From an uncultured Paracoccaceae bacterium (GTDB lineage Bacteria > Pseudomonadota > Alphaproteobacteria > Rhodobacterales > Rhodobacteraceae): DNA of 7,399 nucleotides. Shown here piece by piece: positions 1 to 6,125 of this stretch (position 1 is the first letter of the stretch; every line of letters starts with the position of its first letter). The notes beneath the pieces are model-generated. The model saw only the letters and a list, made by a program, of their open reading frames with translations. It was not told the origin of the DNA and made no database searches. The position numbers were made by a program, and so were the translations under genes. The stretch spans positions 1-7,399 of the forward strand of contig CALESR010000020.1 of NCBI GenBank assembly GCA_937907485.1, written 5' to 3'.

Positions 1-687
1 TATGCGTCGATCCATTCCGGCCTGCCGCCACAGCGCCACGGCATCTTGACAAACGGTCACAACTTTCGCGTTCAATTCCCTGATATATTTTCCCAAACCC
101 GCATCGCGGGGGGCATCACCGGCGCGGTCACCCATTCGTGGTGGTCTGAATTCTTCAACCGCGCGCCCTTCGATCCGGTTCGCGATATCGAGTATGATGA
201 GCCTGATAGCCCCAGCATCAATCACGGCCGCTTTCACACGATGTCGGGCTATGACCATGTCAATCAGGCAACGCCGTCGGACATCGACCTGTTTGCCACG
301 CTGACGTCGTTATGCCTGCGCTTTGGCCTGACCTATGGCATCCTGCACACCTGCACGCTGGACAGTATTGGCCACCGCTTTGGCCACGACTGCGGCGAGA
401 TGGACCATGCCTGCGCCCTGCTCGACGCCATGCTGGCCAAATTCCTGCCGGTCTGGATCGAGATCGGCTATGAGGTGATCGTCACCGCCGACCATGGCCA
501 GTCGATGCGCGGCCACCACGGCGGCACCGGATCGGACCAGCAAGACGTGGCCTTTTATTACTTCGGCCCGGCCGAAGGGCCGCCAAGAGACACATTGCTC
601 GACCAACTGGCGCTTGCGCCGACGATCCTGAATCGCCTCGGCGCGCCGATCCCGGACACGATGCTGGCCAAGTCCTTTCTGGGCTGA
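1..687 (+). CDS. Alkaline phosphatase-superfamily phosphodiesterase (nucleotide pyrophosphatase-like), 5'-truncated by window edge
   Basis: The reading frame is open from base 1, so this is the C-terminal 228 residues of a longer protein. A TTG at 46 lies mid-motif and is not the true start. The first visible residues (YASIHSGLPPQRHGI) resemble the stretch that follows the nucleophile Thr/Ser in type I phosphodiesterases/nucleotide pyrophosphatases; the nucleophile itself is off the edge. Metal-ligand motifs of the alkaline phosphatase fold are visible: TLDSIGHRFGH (Asp at about residue 121 and His at 125 of the visible part), TADHG (Asp164, His165) and a following HHGG. Such enzymes hydrolyse phosphodiester, pyrophosphate or phosphonate bonds using two metal ions; the substrate cannot be told from this fragment. 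No membrane segment or C-terminal anchor is seen. It converges on pgi, 91 bp away. Superfamily assignment is firm, specific function is not. Confidence 0.85.
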   Translation, partial: YASIHSGLPPQRHGILTNGHNFRVQFPDIFSQTRIAGGITGAVTHSWWSEFFNRAPFDPVRDIEYDEPDSPSINHGRFHTMSGYDHVNQATPSDIDLFATLTSLCLRFGLTYGILHTCTLDSIGHRFGHDCGEMDHACALLDAMLAKFLPVWIEIGYEVIVTADHGQSMRGHHGGTGSDQQDVAFYYFGPAEGPPRDTLLDQLALAPTILNRLGAPIPDTMLAKSFLG

Positions 688-742
688 CGCTGTGTTTGCG
701 CTCTGAATATCCTCTGGGAGGCGGATCTGGCGCAGCCAAGGC

Positions 743-759
743 GGGGGCAAATTGCCCCC
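743..759. terminator. GC-rich palindrome between convergent genes, possible bidirectional terminator
   Basis: GGGGGCAA (743-750) and TTGCCCCC (752-759) are perfect inverted repeats around a single A. In RNA they would give a stem of about six G/C pairs with a short A/U loop. The element sits between the stop of the phosphodiesterase gene (687) and the stop of pgi (779), which is where a shared terminator is expected. No run of T follows on either strand, so it is not a canonical intrinsic terminator; it may only assist Rho or protect 3' ends. A smaller hairpin (CCTC-TGG-GAGG) lies just before it. The structure is seen directly; the role is inferred. Confidence 0.4.
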
Positions 760-778
760 TTGCCAGCCTGAAACGGCC

Positions 779-2401
779 TCAGCCGCCCATCGCCCTCAGC
801 CGCGCGATCAGCGTCGCAGTCGAGGCATCGCGGCCTTCGGTTGGCGCCTTGCCCTCGACCATCGGCAACAGTTGCACCGCCAGTTCCTTGCCCAATTCGA
901 CCCCCCACTGATCGAACGAGTTGATGCCCAGCACCACCCCTTCAACAAACACCCGGTGTTCATAAAGAGCGATGATCGCACCGAGAACGGCAGGGGTCAG
1001 CTTGGGGTAGAGCAGCATCGTCGAGGGCCGGTTGCCAGCAAACACCCGGTGACGCGCCTGCCGCTCCATCTCGCGGCCCTTGAGCCCCTTGGCCTTCATC
1101 AGCGTCTTGGCCGCGTCCAACGAACGGCCCAGCATCAGCGCCTCGGCCTGCGCCAGGCAATTGGCGGCCAGCATCCGGTGCTGATGCGCCAGAGCAGGTT
1201 CGTGGCCCTGCGCCGCCAGCAGGAATTCGCAGGGGATGACATCGGTGCCCTGATGAATGAGCTGATAAAAAGCGTGCTGGCCATTGGTCCCTGGCTCGCC
1301 AAAGACCACGGGCCCGGCGGAAACCACCAGCGCGCTGCCGTCCATTGCCACGCTCTTGCCGTTCGATTCCATCTCGAGCTGCTGCAGATAGGCCGGCAAC
1401 CGTGCGAGGCGCTGGTCATAGGGTAGCACCGCGCGCGCGCCATAGCCGCAGACCTGCCTGTGCCAGAGGCCGACCAGCGCCAACATCACCGGCATGTTGT
1501 CTTGCAGCGGCGCCTGGCGGAAATGCTGGTCCATCGCGGCGGCGCCGGCCAGAAAGGCGCGAAAATCCTCCGGCCCGATGGCAATCATCAGGCTCAGGCC
1601 GATCGGCCCCCAGATCGAATAGCGACCGCCGACCCAATCAGCAAAGCCGAACACCCGCGCCGGGTCGATCCCAAAAGCCGAGGTCCGGTCCAACGCCGTC
1701 GACAGTGCCACGAACTGCCGCGTCGGCTCGGCAACGGCGCGCGCCATCCAGGCCTTGGCGGTTTGCGCGTTGGTGATCGTCTCGATGGTGGTAAAGGTTT
1801 TCGAGGCAACGATGACCAGCGTGGTTTCCGGGTTCAGCCGCTCCAGCACATCATGGATATGCGCGCCATCCACGTTCGAGACGAAATGGCAGCGCGGCCC
1901 GTCGGCATAGGGCGCCAGCGCCAGCACCGCCATCGCCGGGCCCAGATCCGAGCCACCAATGCCGATATTCACCACATCGGTGATCCGCCCGCCGACGCCA
2001 CGAATGCGACCGTCGCGCAGGTCGCGGGCGAAATGCTCCATCCGGGCCAGCGTGGCACGCACCTCGGGCAGCACATCGACGCCCTCGACCATCACCGGCG
2101 TTTCGAGGTTGCGCAATGCGGTATGCAGCACAGCGCGGTCCTCGGTCTCGTTGATGCGAGCGCCGGTGAACATTGCCTCACGGCGCTCTTCAACACCGGT
2201 CGCGCGGGCAAGCTCGATCAACGCGGCGCGAATCCGGGCGTCGAGGTTGGTCTTGGCATAGTCGAACAGCATCGCCCCAGTGGCCACACTGTCGAGGGTG
2301 ACCGAGAAAGCCTCGGCGCGTTGGGGATCGGAACACAGATCGGCAATCGAACGGTTAACACTGGCGTCGCACAGGCTGCGCAGGTCGGCCCAGGAAGTCA
2401 T
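779..2401 (-). CDS. pgi: Glucose-6-phosphate isomerase
   Basis: Interconverts glucose-6-phosphate and fructose-6-phosphate in the cytoplasm, linking gluconeogenesis and fructose-6-phosphate to the oxidative pentose phosphate and Entner-Doudoroff routes. The protein is 540 aa from the ATG at 2401, close to the usual length of about 550. A TTG directly before it (2404) could add one residue, but ATG is preferred. Both family signatures are intact: DWVGGRYSIWGPIG (about residues 255-268) and the C-terminal LGINSFDQWGVELGK (about 491-505). Catalytic residues expected from the E. coli and rabbit enzymes are present: Glu345 in ESNGK, His376 in GTNGQH and Lys505. The phosphate-binding region around NIGIGGSDLGP (146-156) and SKTFTT (200-205) is conserved. 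No frameshift is seen. The ribosome binding site is weak (GGAT about 10 nt upstream). The gene is divergent from alkA and convergent with the phosphodiesterase gene. In many Rhodobacterales pgi follows zwf-pgl directly; here it does not. Confidence 0.98.
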   Translation of the reverse strand: MTSWADLRSLCDASVNRSIADLCSDPQRAEAFSVTLDSVATGAMLFDYAKTNLDARIRAALIELARATGVEERREAMFTGARINETEDRAVLHTALRNLETPVMVEGVDVLPEVRATLARMEHFARDLRDGRIRGVGGRITDVVNIGIGGSDLGPAMAVLALAPYADGPRCHFVSNVDGAHIHDVLERLNPETTLVIVASKTFTTIETITNAQTAKAWMARAVAEPTRQFVALSTALDRTSAFGIDPARVFGFADWVGGRYSIWGPIGLSLMIAIGPEDFRAFLAGAAAMDQHFRQAPLQDNMPVMLALVGLWHRQVCGYGARAVLPYDQRLARLPAYLQQLEMESNGKSVAMDGSALVVSAGPVVFGEPGTNGQHAFYQLIHQGTDVIPCEFLLAAQGHEPALAHQHRMLAANCLAQAEALMLGRSLDAAKTLMKAKGLKGREMERQARHRVFAGNRPSTMLLYPKLTPAVLGAIIALYEHRVFVEGVVLGINSFDQWGVELGKELAVQLLPMVEGKAPTEGRDASTATLIARLRAMGG

Positions 2402-2467
2402 CAATGAATATCCAGCAAACGAGGTCAGCCCTGTTCATGCCAAGAAGCGACGCGCCAGCACAAGGGC

Positions 2468-2498
2468 AAACACCTGTCCGCGTGGCGGGCGGGTGTTT
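2468..2498. promoter_or_regulatory. Strong 13-bp hairpin in the pgi/alkA divergent intergenic region
   Basis: Bases 2468-2480 pair with 2486-2498: thirteen consecutive pairs, two of them G-U in the + strand RNA, around a five-base loop (CGTGG, 2481-2485). The outer arms are AAACACC and GGTGTTT, and the + strand continues with one more T and then CCTC. This looks like an intrinsic terminator with a short T-tract, better on + than on -. It lies 67 bp before the pgi start and 72 bp before the alkA ATG, where no gene should end. It could terminate a small RNA, act as an attenuator or leader structure of alkA or pgi, or stop antisense transcripts leaving pgi. The pairing is seen directly; the function is unknown. 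Confidence 0.6.
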
Positions 2499-2569
2499 TC
2501 CTCTGGGTTGTGCAGTGTTCGCGCAACAGGCGGCTTGAAGCGGCGCGCGGGCTGTGCCTTGATCGGCCC

Positions 2570-3199
2570 ATGTCGCAGCCCCGCATCCTGAGCACTGACG
2601 CCTGCATGACGGAGGGGGCCGAATGGCTCGCCCGTGCCGAGCCGCGCTTTGCGCAGGCATTGGCGCTGATCGGCCCACCGCCGCTTCGCCGCAATGCTGA
2701 CGGGTTCGAGGCGCTGGTCTCGGCCATTGTCAGCCAGCAAGTCTCGGTCGCCTCGGCGCGGGCGATAAAGGCACGGCTGGCGAGTGGCGGCTATACCACG
2801 CCCGATGCCTATGCCGCCGCCAGCGATGAAGAGCTGCGCGCGCAGGGATTGTCGCGACAGAAGGCGCGTTATGTCAAAGCCTTGGCGCAATCGGGTATCG
2901 ACTTTGCCGCGCTTCGTACGCTGAGCGAGGGGCAGATTGTCGACATTCTGACCGCGGTTCCCGGCATCGGACGCTGGACTGCCGAGATCTATGTTATGTT
3001 CAGTCTGGGCCGCGCCGACACCTTTGCGCCCAACGATCTGGCGTTGCAGGAGGCCGCGCGGCTGTTGTTTGCGCTGCCCGAGCGCCCGCGCGAGGCGCCG
3101 CTGCGCGCAATGGCAATGGCCTGGTCGCCTTGGCGCACGGTTGCAGCGGGCATGCTGTGGCACTATTACCACCACGTGAAAAGCCGCGACGGCATCTGA
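2570..3199 (+). CDS. alkA: DNA-3-methyladenine glycosylase II, AlkA-like (HhH-GPD superfamily)
   Basis: Removes alkylated purines such as 3-methyladenine from DNA, starting base-excision repair. The 209-aa protein lacks the N-terminal TBP-like domain of E. coli AlkA (282 aa), so it is the compact alphaproteobacterial form: a helical bundle plus a helix-hairpin-helix. Visible landmarks are VSQQVSVASARAI (54-66), the HhH core LTAVPGIGRWTAEI (127-140), and catalytic Asp156 in APNDLALQ, aligning with AlkA Asp238. A conserved WSPWRTVAAGMLW (185-197) follows. I chose the ATG at 2570. A GTG at 2510 would add 20 unconserved-looking residues beginning just after the hairpin, and an ATG at 2606 would shorten the protein by 12. 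None of these has a convincing Shine-Dalgarno sequence. The esterase gene follows after 11 bp, so the two are probably co-transcribed. No Ada-type operator was recognised. Family firm; exact substrate range inferred. Confidence 0.9.
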   Translation: MSQPRILSTDACMTEGAEWLARAEPRFAQALALIGPPPLRRNADGFEALVSAIVSQQVSVASARAIKARLASGGYTTPDAYAAASDEELRAQGLSRQKARYVKALAQSGIDFAALRTLSEGQIVDILTAVPGIGRWTAEIYVMFSLGRADTFAPNDLALQEAARLLFALPERPREAPLRAMAMAWSPWRTVAAGMLWHYYHHVKSRDGI

Positions 3200-3210
3200 G
3201 GGGACCTGCC

Positions 3211-3876
3211 ATGACCATCCGCCCGCTGAAATCCGCCCGCCGCGGCGCGCCAAAGGGGTCAACCCACGCGGTGGTGATCTTCGTGCACGGCTATGGTGCC
3301 AACGGGGCCGATCTGCTGGGACTGGCCGACCCGCTGGCGCCGCATCTGCCCGGCGTTGCCTTTTACAGCCCCGACGCGCCCGAGTCCTGTCAGGGCAATC
3401 CTTTTGGTTTCCAGTGGTTTGCGATTCCGCGGCTCGATGGATCGAGCGAGGCGGACTCGCGACGAGGCATGGCGCAAGCGGCGGCCGACCTGAACGCCTT
3501 TGTCGATCAGGTGCTGGCCGACGAGGGACTGACCCCCGATGCACTGGCCTTGGTCGGCTTTTCGCAGGGCACGATGATGAGCCTACAAATTGCGCCGCGC
3601 CGCCCTGCCCCACTGGCCGCAGTGGTCGGTTTTTCCGGCCGCTTGTTGCAGCCCGAAACCCTGCTTGCCGAGGTGCTGTCCAAACCGCCGGTCCTGCTGA
3701 TCCATGGCGATGCCGACCCGATGGTGCCGATCGACAGCCTGCCCGAGGCCGCCGACGCCCTGACCGCCGCCGGGTTCGAGACCTATGCCCATGTCTGCCG
3801 CGGTCTGGGTCATTCCATCGACAACGAAGGACTGTCGCTGGCGCTGGGTTTCCTGCGCGACAAACTGCCACGCTGA
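3211..3876 (+). CDS. Carboxylesterase/phospholipase, alpha/beta-hydrolase (acyl-protein thioesterase-like)
   Basis: A 221-aa cytoplasmic serine hydrolase of the abhydrolase_2 (YpfH/EstB, APT1-like) family, which cleaves short-chain carboxyl, thio- or lysophospholipid esters. The sequence shows the oxyanion-region HGYGAN (26-31), the nucleophile elbow GFSQG with Ser118, Asp169 in HGDADPMVP and His201 in GLGHSID. The catalytic triad is therefore complete, and the length is typical for the family. No signal peptide or lipobox is seen. The ATG at 3211 is chosen over an upstream in-frame start at 3130 because GAGGGG stands about 8 nt before it and the protein then begins just ahead of the first beta-strand. 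The gene starts 11 bp after the alkA stop, and the ribosome binding site touches that stop codon, suggesting coupled translation. The physiological substrate is unknown, and adjacency to alkA does not suggest one. Confidence 0.9.
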   Translation: MTIRPLKSARRGAPKGSTHAVVIFVHGYGANGADLLGLADPLAPHLPGVAFYSPDAPESCQGNPFGFQWFAIPRLDGSSEADSRRGMAQAAADLNAFVDQVLADEGLTPDALALVGFSQGTMMSLQIAPRRPAPLAAVVGFSGRLLQPETLLAEVLSKPPVLLIHGDADPMVPIDSLPEAADALTAAGFETYAHVCRGLGHSIDNEGLSLALGFLRDKLPR

Positions 3877-3914
3877 CGCCTTTCTGTTAAGCAGCGCCCG
3901 CATCCTGATCTGGC

Positions 3915-3930
3915 CCCCGATATCGCGGGG
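3915..3930. terminator. Small hairpin after the esterase gene, possible weak terminator
   Basis: CCCCG (3915-3919) and CGGGG (3926-3930) form a five-pair G/C stem with a six-base loop, 38 bp after the esterase stop. It is followed by TTGTC rather than a T-run, and those same bases form the -35 of the putative promoter below. If real, it would insulate the HNH gene from the alkA-esterase transcript. The evidence is the inverted repeat and its position only. Confidence 0.3.
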
Positions 3931-3958
3931 TTGTCAGATGGAAAACACAGGATATAGT
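3931..3958 (+). promoter_or_regulatory. Putative sigma70 (housekeeping) promoter for the HNH gene
   Basis: TTGTCA (3931-3936) matches five of six bases of the -35 consensus TTGACA, and TATAGT (3953-3958) matches five of six of the -10 consensus TATAAT. The spacer is 16 bp, within the functional range. The local sequence is A/T-rich against a very GC-rich background. Transcription would begin near 3965, giving a leader of about 40 nt that contains a purine-rich stretch (GGGGGT, then GGAAG) before the ATG at 4006. This is the clearest promoter-like sequence I found in the window. It is a pattern match, not a mapped start. Confidence 0.55.
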
Positions 3959-4005
3959 CAAGCCAGCAACGGCTTCGACCAATCCCGGATGGGGGTAGCG
4001 GAAGA

Positions 4006-4590
4006 ATGGACGGCGATTTCAGGCAAGCCTTCGTGCATGAACCCGCGGCCTTGCGGCATTTCCCGGCGCTGGTTCTGAATGCCGATTACCGCCCGTTGTC
4101 CTATTACCCGCTCTCGCTCTGGCCGTGGCAAGAGGCGATCAAGGCGGTCTGGATGGACCGCGTCTCAATCGCTGCCGAATACGAGGAAACCGTCCGCAGC
4201 CAGAAGATGGAGATCCGAATACCCTCGGTCGTGGTGCTGAAGGATTTTGTGAAACCCCGAAAGCGCGTGGCCTTCACGCGCTTCAATCTTTTCTTGCGCG
4301 ATGAGTTCTGCTGCCAGTATTGCGGTTCGCGCCATGACCTGACCTTTGACCATGTGGTGCCGCGTTCACTGGGTGGGGTCACATCGTGGGAGAATGTCGT
4401 TGCCGCCTGCGCGCCCTGCAATCTGCACAAGGGTTCGAAAACGCTGCGCAATTCCGGTCTGACCCTGCGCCGCTCGCCGCGCCGTCCGCTGGCAGCCGAG
4501 TTGATCGACAATGGCCGCCGCTTTCCCCCCAACCACCTGCACCAAAGTTGGGCGGATTATCTCTACTGGGACAGCGAACTCGAGGCCTGA
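4006..4590 (+). CDS. HNH endonuclease-family protein (zinc-binding, HNN type)
   Basis: A 194-aa protein of a widespread bacterial family annotated as HNH endonuclease, with no settled cellular role. The N-terminal part (about 1-95) begins with the family-typical PALVLNADYRPLSYYP (20-35) and includes RIPSVVVLKD and KRVAFTRFN. The HNH module (about 100-146) has zinc ligands CQYC (Cys103, Cys106) and CAPC (Cys135, Cys138), DHVVP with Asp115 and the catalytic-type His116, Asn130 in SWEN, and Asn139 in place of the last His. The active site is therefore complete for an HNN nuclease. The Arg/Lys-rich tail (about 147-172) could contact DNA. It is a solitary gene: no restriction methylase, toxin partner, intron or phage gene is near. 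The ATG at 4006 follows GGAAG very closely and GGGGGT at a longer distance. Nuclease fold confident; target and purpose unknown. Confidence 0.9.
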   Translation: MDGDFRQAFVHEPAALRHFPALVLNADYRPLSYYPLSLWPWQEAIKAVWMDRVSIAAEYEETVRSQKMEIRIPSVVVLKDFVKPRKRVAFTRFNLFLRDEFCCQYCGSRHDLTFDHVVPRSLGGVTSWENVVAACAPCNLHKGSKTLRNSGLTLRRSPRRPLAAELIDNGRRFPPNHLHQSWADYLYWDSELEA

Positions 4591-4639
4591 GCCGCCTTTG
4601 TGCTGGACTTTTGCGGAGCACGGGCGTATTTCGACCGCG

Positions 4640-4655
4640 CAGTTACCGCTAACAT
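4640..4655. promoter_or_regulatory. LacI/GntR-like operator upstream of zwf
   Basis: CAGTTACCGCTAACAT is a near-palindrome: GTTA and TAAC arms lie around CCGC, with a central CpG as is usual for LacI-family sites. It matches 13 of 16 positions of the E. coli gluconate repressor (GntR) type operator ATGTTACCGGTAACAT, as I recall that consensus. It lies 22-37 bp before the zwf ATG, a suitable position for blocking transcription. In Rhodobacter sphaeroides the LacI-family regulator CceR, and in rhizobia its relative PckR, control Entner-Doudoroff and gluconeogenic genes in response to a sugar phosphate, so such a regulator is the natural candidate. The match is seen; the identity of the regulator is inferred, and no regulator gene is in the window. 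Confidence 0.6.
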
Positions 4656-4676
4656 CTCTCAATCCGCAGGTCCCCA

Positions 4677-6125
4677 ATGGTCGCCCGCGTTATCCCCGTC
4701 GATGCGTTTGATCTCATCATCTTTGGCGCCACCGGCGACCTGGCGCGGCGCAAGATCCTGCCCGCGCTCTGCCGCCGCTTTGCCGAAGGGCAGATGCCGT
4801 CTGACGCCCGCATCATCGGCGCCGCCCGAACGACGATGACACGGGCCGACTTTCAGTCTCTGGTATCCGAGGCCTTTGACGAGTTTATCGGCCCCTCCGG
4901 CCCGGAGGCCGCCAAGCGCGCCGAATTCCTCGAACGGCTGGAGTATGTCACCGTCGATGCCACCGGCGAAACCGGCTGGAGCGAACTCGCGTCAATCCTG
5001 CGCGACGGCGTGGTGAGGGCCTTCTATTTCTCGGTCGGCCCGGCGCTGTTCGGCCCGCTGGCCGCAGGACTCGGTCGCTTTGGCCTCATCACGCCGGAAA
5101 CCCGCATCGTGGTGGAAAAGCCCTTTGGCGACGATCTAGCTACGGCGCGGGCACTGAACCGCACGTTGGCAGCGCATTTTTCGGAAACCCAGATCTATCG
5201 GATCGACCACTATCTCGGCAAGGAAACCGTGCAGAACCTGATGGCTGTGCGCTTTGCCAATATCCTGTTCGAACCGCTGTGGAACGCGCGCTTTGTCGAT
5301 CACGTGCAGATCACCGTGGCCGAAACCGTTGGGGTGGGCGGCCGCGGTGCCTATTACGACAAGGCCGGTGCCATGCGGGACATGGTGCAGAACCACATGA
5401 TGCAGCTTTTATGCCTAATCGCGATGGAACCGCCGCACCGTTTTGATCCCGACGCAGTGCGCGATGAAAAGCTCAAGGTGATCCACGCCCTCGACCCGGT
5501 GAACCCTGGTCAGGCAGTGCGCGGCCAATACGCCGCCGGGCCAGACAGTCCCTCGTACGGCGCCGAGGTCGAGGCGCTGCATTCGACCACCGAAAGTTAT
5601 GTCGCGCTGAAGGTCGGCATTTCCAATTGGCGCTGGAAAGGCACACCGTTTTATCTGCGCACCGGCAAGCGGCTGCGCGCGCGCGCCAGTGAAATCGCCG
5701 TCACCTTCCGCGACCCGCCGCATTCCATTTTTGGCGAGGATGCGCCCTGGAAGGCCAATATTCTGGTGATCCGGTTGCAACCGGACGAGGGTATGACCCT
5801 GAAGGTGATGATCAAGGAGCCGGGACCGGGTGGCATGCGGTTGAAGGACGTCGCGCTCGACATGTCCTTTGCCGATGCTCTGGGCGGCGAAACCCATATC
5901 CCCGACGCTTATGAGCGCCTCATCATGGATGTGATCCGCGGCAATCAGACACTCTTCATGCGCGGCGACGAAGTCGAGGCCGCCTGGGCCTGGACCGATC
6001 CGATCATTGCCGAGTGGCAAAAAGCCGCCGACCGGCCGCGCCCCTATGATCCAGGCTCGTCAGGACCGGATGAAGCGCTCAAACTCATCCATCTCGACGG
6101 ACGAAGCTGGCGCGAGATTCGCTGA
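4677..6125 (+). CDS. zwf: Glucose-6-phosphate 1-dehydrogenase
   Basis: Oxidises glucose-6-phosphate to 6-phosphoglucono-1,5-lactone while reducing NADP+ (some family members also use NAD+), the entry step of the Entner-Doudoroff and oxidative pentose phosphate routes. At 482 aa the protein is full length. The N-terminal Rossmann motif is FGATGDLARRKILP (16-29). EKPFG (147-151) and the active-site signature RIDHYLGKE (175-183: Asp177, His178, Lys182) follow, and His240 in QNHMMQ is the expected catalytic base, the numbering agreeing with the Leuconostoc enzyme. KGTPFYLRTGKRL (321-333) is the conserved C-domain substrate-binding segment. The start ATG at 4677 is preceded by CAGG at a 6-nt spacing. 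The gene lies 86 bp after the HNH gene and has a LacI-type operator just upstream. Its TGA shares the A with the ATG of pgl, so the two are a coupled operon. No defect is seen. Confidence 0.98.
   Translation: MVARVIPVDAFDLIIFGATGDLARRKILPALCRRFAEGQMPSDARIIGAARTTMTRADFQSLVSEAFDEFIGPSGPEAAKRAEFLERLEYVTVDATGETGWSELASILRDGVVRAFYFSVGPALFGPLAAGLGRFGLITPETRIVVEKPFGDDLATARALNRTLAAHFSETQIYRIDHYLGKETVQNLMAVRFANILFEPLWNARFVDHVQITVAETVGVGGRGAYYDKAGAMRDMVQNHMMQLLCLIAMEPPHRFDPDAVRDEKLKVIHALDPVNPGQAVRGQYAAGPDSPSYGAEVEALHSTTESYVALKVGISNWRWKGTPFYLRTGKRLRARASEIAVTFRDPPHSIFGEDAPWKANILVIRLQPDEGMTLKVMIKEPGPGGMRLKDVALDMSFADALGGETHIPDAYERLIMDVIRGNQTLFMRGDEVEAAWAWTDPIIAEWQKAADRPRPYDPGSSGPDEALKLIHLDGRSWREIR

Noticed and set aside
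2346..2361. GTTAAC-containing sequence at the start of pgi as a second LacI-type operator
   Set aside because: Only one half (TGTTA on the - strand) resembles the zwf site; the other arm does not match, and it is inside the coding region.
1460..2407. 315-codon open frame on the + strand, antisense to pgi
   Set aside because: His/Arg/Gly-rich composition without motifs; it mirrors the codon bias of pgi on the other strand.
2435..3871. 478-codon open frame on the - strand, antisense to alkA and the esterase gene
   Set aside because: Its translation is Arg/Pro/Gly-rich with no recognisable domain, and it lies opposite two genes with complete catalytic motifs. Long antisense frames are expected in DNA with strong G/C bias at third positions.
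3881..3894. CTGTTAAGCAG near-palindrome after the esterase stop
   Set aside because: Short, with a G-T mismatch and no T-tract or known site; no function can be supported.
4600..4621. GTGCT/AGCAC inverted repeat between the HNH gene and zwf as an operator or terminator
   Set aside because: The 5-base arms are 12 bases apart with no T-run or known regulator match; too likely by chance.
4603..4632. TGGACT...TATTTC as the zwf promoter
   Set aside because: Only four and three of six consensus matches with an 18-bp spacer; not distinguishable from background, though it would place the operator at the transcription start.
5415..6020. 201-codon open frame on the - strand inside zwf
   Set aside because: It lies entirely opposite conserved zwf sequence and shows no domain or ribosome binding site; judged a shadow frame.
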